From CAZUFB01 sp048173955 (GTDB taxonomy: Bacteria > Actinomycetota > Coriobacteriia > Coriobacteriales > UMGS124), in the NCBI GenBank assembly GCA_048173955.1, contig DBEYOB010000134.1, positions 1 to 41,045 on the forward strand: a DNA stretch of 41,045 nt, read 5' to 3'. The position numbers and the translations under genes were made by a program. This document shows, one piece after another, positions 35,195 through 41,045 of the stretch; positions within the stretch are counted from its first letter, which is position 1, and each line of letters begins with the position of its first letter. The notes below the pieces were generated by a model that saw only the letters and a program-made list of their open reading frames with translations, ran no database searches and was not told the origin of the DNA.

Positions 35195-35223
35195 TTGTTC
35201 AGCCAACTGCAAAGTGATATAGT
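35195..35223 (+). promoter_or_regulatory. Promoter of tRNA-fMet
   Basis: TTGTTC, 17 bases, TATAGT, with the predicted start about 22 nt before the tRNA. Confidence 0.65.
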
Positions 35224-35252
35224 TCTTTTTTGCCGAAAGGCACTACATATAT

Positions 35253-35329
<77 letters not shown>

Positions 35330-35339
35330 GCGAAACAGC

Positions 35340-35374
35340 AGGTCGGGAGCGGTAAGCGCTTCCGACCTTTTTCG
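35340..35374 (+). terminator. Terminator after tRNA-fMet
   Basis: AGGTCGGGAGCG pairs with CGCTTCCGACCT (one wobble) and runs into TTTTT. Nearly the same stem follows tRNA-Gln. After it, 35391-35412 holds an 11-bp tandem repeat (GGGTGYCATTK). Confidence 0.9.
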
Positions 35375-35473
35375 TATTTGATACATTCCCGGGTGCCATT
35401 TGGGTGTCATTGTGGAAGTGTTTTAGCCAATTGGCGCTAGCATCAACATTCGCGTTTAGCAAGTGTGCATGAG

Positions 35474-35502
35474 TTGCAGATATAAAGAAATATAACTAGA
35501 AT
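35474..35502 (+). promoter_or_regulatory. Promoter of the toxin-antitoxin operon
   Basis: TTGCAG, 17 bases, TAGAAT, in AT-rich DNA 25 bases before the antitoxin start. The ribosome site is GGAGGAGG. Confidence 0.7.
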
Positions 35503-35526
35503 ATCTTTAGAAACGGAGGAGGAACC

Positions 35527-35787
35527 ATGCCGAAGATCATCTCGAGCACAAAGCTGCGCAACGAGTACAACGAGGTGTCCCGGGCCTGCCACGAGCGGAT
35601 GGAGCCCGTATTTGTGACCAGGAACGGCGACGGGGACCTTGCCGTCATGAGCATCGAGGCCTACGAGGCCTTGGCGCGAAGGTCCGAGCTCGTGGCCGCC
35701 CTCGCCCGCGGGCGAGCCGACGCCGAGGCGGGCAGGACCATGCCCGCCGCCGAGGTGGTCGAGCGGCTGCGTAGGGAGTTCGCGTGA
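35527..35787 (+). CDS. Phd/YefM-type antitoxin
   Basis: 86 residues. The N-terminal Phd/YefM DNA-binding half is clear: ISSTKLRNEYNEVSRACHE, then PVFVTRNGDGDLAVMSIEAYE. The C-terminal acidic/Ala-rich helix should wrap the toxin. It would neutralise the RelE/ParE-like toxin and repress the operon. Its stop overlaps the toxin start (GTGA). Confidence 0.9.
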   Translation: MPKIISSTKLRNEYNEVSRACHERMEPVFVTRNGDGDLAVMSIEAYEALARRSELVAALARGRADAEAGRTMPAAEVVERLRREFA

Positions 35788-36119
35788 CGGGTGGCGCGTG
35801 GGCCGTCGAGGTGACCGACGCAGCCTACGGCGACCTGTGGGAGGCCGCGTCGTACATGCGCGACGTCCTGCGTTCGCCGAAGGCCGCCAAGGACTTCGTC
35901 CTCTCCTTCGAGGCTAGGGTCGACGACCTTCGGACGTTTCCCGAGGGAAGGCCCCTCGTGAGGGACTACGAGCTTGCTCAGAAAGGATATCGATGGTCGC
36001 CGATCGGTAGCTTCATGCTCTTTTACACGGTCGATCGGGACGGTCGCAAGGTCGTCGTGGAGCGGGTCCTCTATGGCGCTCGAGACTGGAAGTCCCTCCT
36101 GACGGAAGACGACGAATAG
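35784..36119 (+). CDS. RelE/ParE-family toxin
   Basis: 111 residues from GTG 35784. The RelE/ParE fold is recognisable: VEVTDAAYGDLWEAASYM, LRTFPEGRPLVRDYELAQKGYRW, and the strand VVVERVLYGARDWKSLL. The final Y-x-R-D-W motif resembles ribosome-dependent mRNA interferases, but RelE- versus ParE-type action cannot be told. Codon use is like its neighbours, though the surrounding non-coding DNA is AT-rich. Confidence 0.88.
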   Translation: MTGGAWAVEVTDAAYGDLWEAASYMRDVLRSPKAAKDFVLSFEARVDDLRTFPEGRPLVRDYELAQKGYRWSPIGSFMLFYTVDRDGRKVVVERVLYGARDWKSLLTEDDE

Positions 36120-36170
36120 GTCTGGCATTCAAATCAGAACACCATTTAGAAGGCAACTCCGGACTCTCTG

Positions 36171-36452
36171 CTAGGCAGGGCGACGTCGGCAGTAGACGTA
36201 CCACCGCGGTCCGTAACGGTAGAGCCTCCTTTGGACGGGAGCGGCTTTGTGCGGCGCGACGATGGTCACCGCATAGCACCAGCCGGCGTCGCCGGTCTCG
36301 GGATCCCGTGCTTTGAGGGGCTTTCCCATCACCCCGACTATCGGGAACACCCGCCTTCCCCCGTTCCAGACGATGGAGGTTGGGGTCGCCACGCCCTCGC
36401 TGCTCACGTTCAGTGTCACACCGACCGGTACCCTGTATTCGGAATCCTTCAC
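36171..36452 (-). CDS. Small SOS-regulated conserved hypothetical protein
   Basis: 93 residues from GTG 36452, which has GGGAGGG five bases upstream; longer starts would read through the LexA box. The protein is compact and beta-rich, with TSIVWNGGRRVFPIVGVMG, a central AGWCYAVTIV and a C-terminal RYGPRWYVYCRRRP rich in Arg and aromatics. Small proteins of this general pattern occur near DinB-type polymerases in Gram-positive bacteria, but that is a recollection and no polymerase lies in this window. The LexA site indicates DNA-damage induction. It converges on the toxin gene. Confidence 0.72.
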   Translation of the reverse strand: MKDSEYRVPVGVTLNVSSEGVATPTSIVWNGGRRVFPIVGVMGKPLKARDPETGDAGWCYAVTIVAPHKAAPVQRRLYRYGPRWYVYCRRRPA

Positions 36453-36470
36453 CGGAACCCTCCCAAAATA

Positions 36471-36482
36471 GAACATATGTTC
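36471..36482 (-). promoter_or_regulatory. LexA (SOS) box
   Basis: GAACATATGTTC is a perfect palindrome fitting the Gram-positive LexA consensus GAAC-N4-GTTC. It is 18 bases upstream of the small gene's start codon, overlapping the expected promoter/start region. Confidence 0.82.
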
Positions 36483-36592
36483 TCTATCATACGAAGAGGC
36501 CGGATGGAAACGCCGATTGATAAACATCGCTAACGCCGCCCGATAAGACCGGCCTGCCACTCAAATGCCGGTTGACGGCGCCGTTTCTCACC

Positions 36593-36621
36593 GGTTGGCT
36601 TCGATGTCGCGCCCGTATAAT
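36593..36621 (+). promoter_or_regulatory. Promoter of the 88-residue protein gene
   Basis: GGTTGG, 17 bases, TATAAT (36616-36621); TTGGCT with a 15-base spacer is an alternative reading. Confidence 0.5.
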
Positions 36622-36661
36622 GCGGACGCCCGATTGTCACAAGACGACCCGAGAGGAACCC

Positions 36662-36928
36662 ATGGATACCAATCAGATTGTCGAGCAGGTTGCCGCCGTC
36701 GTGAAGGACGCCCCCGAGAAGCTGCGGGAGGTCCTCGCCGACCCCAAGGGTGCCATCGAGTCCATCACCGGCCAGAGCCTCGAGGGCGTCGACGTGGCCG
36801 AGCTCGTCGAGAAGGTCAAGTCCGCCGTCGAGGGCGCCGGCATCGACGTGTCCGGCATTCTCGGTAACATCGGCGAGGGCATCGGCAACGCCGTGAAGGA
36901 CGCCTTGGGCGGTCTCTTCAACAAGTAG
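36662..36928 (+). CDS. 88-residue protein with amphipathic Gly-rich C-terminus
   Basis: Starts at ATG 36662 with GAGAGGAA upstream. It is acidic and helical: MDTNQIVEQVAAVVKD, then DVAELVEKVKSAVEGAG, and a Gly-spaced amphipathic tail VSGILGNIGEGIGNAVKDAL ending GGLFNK. There is no signal peptide, membrane helix or cysteine. I do not recognise the family. It stands alone with its own TATAAT. The tail resembles membrane-active or self-assembling helices, but that is only a visual similarity. Confidence 0.75.
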   Translation: MDTNQIVEQVAAVVKDAPEKLREVLADPKGAIESITGQSLEGVDVAELVEKVKSAVEGAGIDVSGILGNIGEGIGNAVKDALGGLFNK

Positions 36929-37106
36929 GCGTTTGCCTGGAGCATCGCTGCGGCGAGCGCCGCGGCAAACAGAGTTTTGGCCGAAGCGCGGGTCGAGCCT
37001 TTGTGGCCGGTCTGCGTTTTTCATTGATTTAGGGGTGGTTTGCGAGTGGCGGCGTTCCAGGGAAAAATGGGACGATGCGACCGGAGGCTAATGCCGACCG
37101 CGGCCC

Positions 37107-37112
37107 TATAAT
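37107..37112 (+). promoter_or_regulatory. -10 box (TATAAT) before brnQ
   Basis: Consensus TATAAT 63 bases before the start; no good -35 seen. Confidence 0.45.
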
Positions 37113-37174
37113 GAAGCGCGAACATGAGGGTTCTGGAACTCAGAACCACGGGCAGTCGATGGGGGAGGGGCGCG

Positions 37175-38548
37175 ATGGCCGACAGTGCCAGCGTTGAGGC
37201 CGCAAAGACGGCGCCGGACATTGGGCGCGCCCGTTTGGACGTGCGTCAGAGCCTCGTCATCGGGGTGACGCTCTTCTCGATGTTCTTCGGGGCGGGCAAC
37301 CTCATCCTGCCCCCGCTGCTGGGGGCGCAGGCCGGAACGAGCGCGCTCCCAGCAACGGTCGGGTTCCTCGTCGCCGGCATCGGTTTGCCGGTGATGGGCG
37401 TCATATCCACGGCGCTGGCGGGCAACATCGACAGGCTCGGCAGCCGCGTGCACCCGGTGTTCGCGAGCGTGTTCGCGGCGCTGATCTACCTTTCCATCGG
37501 GCCGTTTCTCGCCATACCGCGCACTTCGTCGACGTCGTTCGAGATGATCGTCCCCCTGCTGCCCGAGGGCGTGCCGCTCGGTGTGGCCCGCCTGGGGTTC
37601 TCGGTCGCCTTCTTCGCGCTCGCCGTGGTCCTCTCGCTCAAGCCGGGCAGGCTCACGCGCTTCCTCGGCAAGCTGACCGGTCCCGCCCTCATCGTGCTCA
37701 TCGTGCTCGTGGTGGGGGCTGCGGTCGTCGCGCCGTGGCCCGACCCGTCCCAGCCCGTCTCCCCCTACGACGACGGCGCGGCCGTGCAGGGCTTTCTCAC
37801 GGGCTATCAGACCATGGACCTGCTCGCCTCGCTCACGTTCGGGCTCGTCATCGCACAGAACGTCCGCTCGCTGGGCGTGGTTTCCGACGGCGGCGTCGTG
37901 CGTGAGATCGTGAAGGCGGGCCTGTTCATGGGAGTGCTCATGGCGCTCGTCTACTGCGGTCTGGCGTACGTCGGCGTCGCGGCCGGCCCCGGGCTGCCCG
38001 GCGTTTCCAACGGTGCGGCGGTGCTCACCGCCTCGGCCGCCGCGCACTTCGGCGTTGCGGGGAGCGCCATCATGGCGGCCATCTTCCTTCTGGCGTGCCT
38101 CAACGTGTGCGTGAGCCTCATCACCTGCTGCAGCACCTATTTCGCCGACCGCGTCGTCAGGGTGCCCTACGTCGTCTGGGTTCTGGCGTTCGCCGCCTTC
38201 AGCTGCTTCGTCTCCAACATGGGGCTCGACGCCATCCTAGCCTTCTCGGTGCCGTTGCTCGCGGCGCTCTACCCTCCCGCCATCGTGCTTGTGGTCATGG
38301 GTATGCTGCGGCGGGTTTTCGACCGCTTCCGCTGGTCGTGGCCGCTTGCGGTGGGGATGGCGGCGGTGGTGAGCGTGGGCGCGAGCCTGTGCGACGTCCT
38401 GGCGCCCGATGCGTGGACCGTCTTCGATGCCCTGCCGCTCGCCGACGTCGGCATGGGATGGGCGGTGCCCGCGCTCGTGGGACTCGGTGCAGGTATGGTG
38501 GCCTCGGCGCTGGGTGCCGGGCGCCGCTCCGGCGTGCGGGGCCGTTGA
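37175..38548 (+). CDS. brnQ: Branched-chain amino acid transporter (BrnQ/LIVCS)
   Basis: 457 residues and about twelve helices. It imports Leu, Ile and Val with Na+ or H+. Family motifs: LFSMFFGAGNLILPP at the first helix, SIGPFLAIPRTSSTSFEM, and LTFGLVIAQNVRSLG. ATG 37175 follows GGGGAGGGG; the frame reaches 37124 but lacks a ribosome site. Its stop overlaps the next gene (TGATG). Confidence 0.95.
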   Translation: MADSASVEAAKTAPDIGRARLDVRQSLVIGVTLFSMFFGAGNLILPPLLGAQAGTSALPATVGFLVAGIGLPVMGVISTALAGNIDRLGSRVHPVFASVFAALIYLSIGPFLAIPRTSSTSFEMIVPLLPEGVPLGVARLGFSVAFFALAVVLSLKPGRLTRFLGKLTGPALIVLIVLVVGAAVVAPWPDPSQPVSPYDDGAAVQGFLTGYQTMDLLASLTFGLVIAQNVRSLGVVSDGGVVREIVKAGLFMGVLMALVYCGLAYVGVAAGPGLPGVSNGAAVLTASAAAHFGVAGSAIMAAIFLLACLNVCVSLITCCSTYFADRVVRVPYVVWVLAFAAFSCFVSNMGLDAILAFSVPLLAALYPPAIVLVVMGMLRRVFDRFRWSWPLAVGMAAVVSVGASLCDVLAPDAWTVFDALPLADVGMGWAVPALVGLGAGMVASALGAGRRSGVRGR

Positions 38549-39273
38549 TGTCGGAAAGGTTGGGTGCCATGGGTTTTGTCGCGCATGCGCAGCGGGTTTT
38601 GGACGGAGGCCGCGTCGACGTCGGCTTCTCCGCGCGCCCGTTCGTCTTCTTCGACTTCGACGGGACGCTCGCCGACACCAAGCCGAGCATCATCGCCACG
38701 GCGCGCGCGACGCTCGCCGAGTGGGGCATGACCGACGAGGAGATGGGCGACCTCGACCGCCTGATCGGTCCCCCGTTTCCGCGGGCGTACTGCGACATCT
38801 ACGGCATGTCCATGCCCGACGCCGAGGAGCTCACGCGCCGCTACCGTGCGCGCTACGCCCAGCTCGGCCGCGAGTCGCATCCGCTGTTCGATGGGATGGC
38901 GGAGCTGCTGCGTGATCTGGTCGCCGCAGGCCGGACGCTCGCCGTGACCTCCTCGAAGCGCCAGGAGTTCGCCGAGTCGATGCTGGCCGACGAGGGGGTG
39001 CTCGACCTGTTTGCGGCTGTGGTCGCCCAGCGCGACCCCGCCCACGCCGACAAGCCCTACCTGGTGCGCGCTACGCTCGAGGCGCTCGGGGCGACGCCTG
39101 ACCGGTCGGTCATGGTGGGCGACCGCTTCTACGACGTCGAGGGCGCCAAAGCCAACGGCGTGCCGTGCATCGGCGTGCTGTTCGGCACCGCGACGCGCGC
39201 GGAGCTCGAGGGGGCCGGTGCGGCGGCGGTGGTCGAGAGCGTTGGCGAGCTGCGCCGGGTGCTTCTGGGGTAG
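38548..39273 (+). CDS. HAD-superfamily phosphatase (Gph-like)
   Basis: 241 residues. HAD motifs: FFDFDGTLADTKPS (nucleophile Asp and acid/base Asp), TSSKRQEF (motif II), K in DKPYLVRATL, and VMVGDRFYDVEGAKANG (motif IV). The cap domain fits phosphoglycolate phosphatase or pyrophosphatase PpaX-like enzymes; the substrate is uncertain. ATG 38548 overlaps the brnQ stop; ATG 38569, with GGAAAGG upstream, may be the true start. Confidence 0.9.
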   Translation: MSERLGAMGFVAHAQRVLDGGRVDVGFSARPFVFFDFDGTLADTKPSIIATARATLAEWGMTDEEMGDLDRLIGPPFPRAYCDIYGMSMPDAEELTRRYRARYAQLGRESHPLFDGMAELLRDLVAAGRTLAVTSSKRQEFAESMLADEGVLDLFAAVVAQRDPAHADKPYLVRATLEALGATPDRSVMVGDRFYDVEGAKANGVPCIGVLFGTATRAELEGAGAAAVVESVGELRRVLLG

Positions 39274-39413
39274 GGCGCCCCGCCGCCTTGCGGCCCTGTT
39301 GGATTCGTGCTGTCGCGCCGCGCCGCATCCGCGCATCGCCCCGTGCGCCCCGCCATGCGCTATGCTAGTTTGCCGCACCCGCGTTTCCGCCCACAGACAA
39401 GGACCGTTCGCCC

Positions 39414-40220
39414 ATGCGCTCACGCAAGCTCAAAGACCTCGAAAAGCGATTCGACTGGTACGCCCCCGTCATCGAGCCCGACCCCGAGGCGCGCCGCGGC
39501 GCGTGGGCCGAGCGCTATCTGCCGGGCGCGCGCGAGGTGAGGCTCGATCTGGGCTGCGGCAAGGGCTCGTTCACCTACCGGGCGGCGCAGGCCGAGCCCG
39601 ACGTGCTGTTCGTCGGCATGGACTGCGAGAAGGGCTGCATCGCCATGGCGGCCAAGCGCGCCATTGAATCGGGCGTCCCCAACGCGGTGTTCGTCCTGGG
39701 GGACGCCTCCGACGTGGCGCGCTACTTTGCGCCTGGCGAGCTTGGCATTATCTACCTGAACTTCTCGACGCCGTTCACCCCCGCCAAGCAGGCGTCCAAG
39801 CGCCTGACGCACGCCGACCGCCTCATGGCGTACCGGGACGTGCTGGCCCCTGGGGGTGCGGTCCGCTTCAAGACCGACAGCGCGCCCCTGTTCGACTTCT
39901 CGCTCACCCAGTTCGAGCTCGCGGGCTACGACCTCGCCTGGTCGACGCGCGATCTGCACGCCATGAACCCGGACGAGATCCAGAGCGACTACGAGGAGTT
40001 CCTGACCGCCAAGGGCGCGTCGATCCACGCCCTGCTGGCAAAGCCCGGCCCACGTCCCGACCCCGCGGTCATGGTGCAGACCGCGCCGATGGGGCTGGCG
40101 AGCTACCTGCCCGACGACCTCGACTCGCTGACGTACGTGCCTTACGGCATGGAGTCGACGGTCGAGAACTTCAAGAACCGCCGCGCCAACCTGGCGCGCA
40201 AGGGGCGGGCGGCCCGTTAG
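39414..40220 (+). CDS. trmB: TrmB-like tRNA (guanine-N7)-methyltransferase, divergent
   Basis: 268 residues, longer than the usual ~215. The SAM-binding motif VRLDLGCGKGSFTYRAA and the downstream VLAPGGAVRFKTDSAPLFDF strand identify the TrmB family (m7G46 in tRNA). However, the normal NFSDPWPKxRH is replaced by NFSTPFTPAKQASKRL, losing the conserved Asp and Trp. About 50 extra residues follow the core (PMGLASYLPDDLDSLTYVPYGMESTVENF), perhaps a replacement for the missing contacts. Function as m7G46 methylase is likely but not proven. Confidence 0.82.
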   Translation: MRSRKLKDLEKRFDWYAPVIEPDPEARRGAWAERYLPGAREVRLDLGCGKGSFTYRAAQAEPDVLFVGMDCEKGCIAMAAKRAIESGVPNAVFVLGDASDVARYFAPGELGIIYLNFSTPFTPAKQASKRLTHADRLMAYRDVLAPGGAVRFKTDSAPLFDFSLTQFELAGYDLAWSTRDLHAMNPDEIQSDYEEFLTAKGASIHALLAKPGPRPDPAVMVQTAPMGLASYLPDDLDSLTYVPYGMESTVENFKNRRANLARKGRAAR

Positions 40221-40244
40221 CCTGGTTTTGTGCGGAATAAGAGG

Positions 40245-40282
40245 CGGGCCCGCCGGCTGCGATGCCGACGGGCCCGTTTTTT
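40245..40282 (+). terminator. Terminator after trmB
   Basis: CGGGCCCGCCGGC pairs with GCCGACGGGCCCG (one mismatch), then six T. It separates convergent trmB and the gene at the right edge. Confidence 0.92.
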
Positions 40283-40319
40283 GCCGCCCACTCGGTGGGT
40301 TGTCTACTCGGTGTGCCGC

Positions 40320-41045
40320 CTACTCGGCAGCCGGCGCGGCCGTCGGCTCGGGCGCGGTCTCCGCCGCGGGTTTGTCCTCGGAAGCGGCGGCGCTCTTGGT
40401 CTTGGGGGTGCCGCGGCCGCGTCGGCGGGAAGGCTTCTTCTGTGCGGCCGGCTTGGCCTGGTCGGCGGAACCGGCAGGGCTGGCGCCCCCGGCCTCTCCG
40501 GATGTGCCTCCTGCCTTCGCTTCGGCCTCGGCGGCCGGTGCCGGTGCGGCGTCGACGGGTGCCTCCTGCTTCGGCTCCTGCTTCGACGCGGCGCGCGGCT
40601 TGCGCGTCGACCTCGTCCTGCCCGCCTTCTTGACAGGTGCGGCCGGGGCCTCTTCGACCTGGACGGCCTCGGGTTGCGCCGGTGCAGCGGCCGCGTCGGA
40701 TGCGTCCGCTGCGGGTCGGACGGGCTTTGCCGCATCATCGGCTGCCGGGCTGTCGGCCGTCGCGGCCTCGGCGCCGGCGGCAGCCGGGTCCTGGGCCTTG
40801 GACGGCTTGCGGCTGCGGCTGCGCGTCGCCTTGCGCGCGGGCTTGGCTTCCTGCTTCGCCTCGGTCGGCGCGGGCTCCTGGACCGCCGGCGTCGCGTCGG
40901 CCCGCTTCGGTTCCCCCTGCCCGCCCTCGGGGGACGGTATCGCTTCGGAGGGGAGGTCTGGCTGCGGCGCGGGGTTTGCGGGTTCGGGGGCCGCGGCGGC
41001 AAGCTCCTGCTCGCGCGCCGCGAGGCGCTCGGCGAGCTTTTGCGC
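40320..41045 (-). CDS. C-terminal part of a low-complexity Ala/Pro/Lys-rich protein (cut by window edge)
   Basis: The minus strand is open from the right edge to TAG at 40320-40322, giving 241 residues with no start in the window. The first ~17 (AQKLAERLAAREQELAAAA) look like a helix end. The rest is disordered: Ala, Pro and Glu with Lys/Arg clusters such as RKATRSRSRKPSK, KKAGRTRSTRKPRA and QKKPSRRRGRGTPK. Such basic tails occur on RNA- or DNA-binding proteins in high-GC bacteria; the identity needs the upstream sequence. The steady coding bias and strong terminator nearby support a real gene. Confidence 0.72.
   Translation of the reverse strand, partial: AQKLAERLAAREQELAAAAPEPANPAPQPDLPSEAIPSPEGGQGEPKRADATPAVQEPAPTEAKQEAKPARKATRSRSRKPSKAQDPAAAGAEAATADSPAADDAAKPVRPAADASDAAAAPAQPEAVQVEEAPAAPVKKAGRTRSTRKPRAASKQEPKQEAPVDAAPAPAAEAEAKAGGTSGEAGGASPAGSADQAKPAAQKKPSRRRGRGTPKTKSAAASEDKPAAETAPEPTAAPAAE

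Noticed and set aside
34810..35217. A 135-codon open frame upstream of tRNA-fMet
   Set aside because: It covers both tRNA promoters, lacks a ribosome site and coding bias.
35412..35470. Words resembling family A/B (AAGTGTTTTAGCC, TTTAGCAAGTGTG) upstream of the toxin-antitoxin operon
   Set aside because: The matches are short, not followed by a proper hairpin, and in AT-rich DNA where such words arise by chance.

Overview
The window is high-GC DNA (roughly two thirds G+C by eye), densely coding, from a bacterium that looks like a member of the Coriobacteriia (Actinomycetota), probably an anaerobic, host-associated one. The clues are a Tat-exported fumarate-reductase-type flavoprotein beside a LuxR regulator with a 12-helix membrane half, an NfnAB transhydrogenase, ECF vitamin uptake, an exported serpin, and an FtsB/DivIC protein with a very long disordered N-terminus. 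The genus cannot be fixed from the sequence alone; a Collinsella- or Olsenella-like organism is my guess. Most genes are chromosomal housekeeping genes. I see no phage, plasmid, insertion sequence or CRISPR array.

Layout. 1-6.4 kb: repeat-bearing left edge, mazG-eno (translationally overlapped), a LuxR membrane regulator and a Tat flavoprotein. 6.4-9.7 kb: a small membrane protein (-), tRNA-Gln with its own promoter and terminator, a peptidoglycan-binding protein and a polyprenyl synthase (-), and tRNA-Leu (-). 9.8-12.5 kb: Ppx/GppA and a DivIC-like divisome protein (-). 12.8-15.9 kb: glmU-prs-pth (+). 16.6-22 kb: nfnA-nfnB, serpin, and a cation-diffusion-facilitator transporter. 22.5-26.8 kb: asnS (-), then rsmD-tlpA-like lipoprotein-CXXC microprotein-polyferredoxin (+). 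27.3-31 kb: a complete riboflavin ECF transporter (-), ribU-ecfA1-ecfA2-ecfT, led by an FMN riboswitch with a clear intrinsic terminator and promoter. 31.2-34.7 kb: a YARHG-domain exported protein, an autoregulated-looking PadR gene with a NifX-like protein, and a zinc alcohol dehydrogenase. 35.2-37 kb: initiator tRNA, a Phd/RelE toxin-antitoxin pair, a small gene behind a canonical LexA (SOS) box, and an 88-residue unknown protein. 37.1-41 kb: brnQ, a HAD phosphatase, a divergent TrmB, and the disordered C-terminus of a gene running off the right edge.

The most unusual signal is non-coding. Seven short intergenic elements occur as two related families: 43-bp copies at 54, 22068 and 22249, and about 52-bp copies at 16039, 16190, 26959 and 27100. 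They share a core close to TTTTYTARMAAGTGYT followed by a hairpin whose stem sequence changes while its pairing is mostly kept. Six of the seven sit as inverted pairs about 90-140 bp apart. I read these as an undescribed REP/BIME-like or non-autonomous mobile element family. Other leads are a serpin whose aligned reactive bond is Met-Ser, twin 19-bp operators spaced three helical turns apart at padR, a TrmB lacking its signature motif, and a 54-residue CXXC protein hidden between two redox genes.
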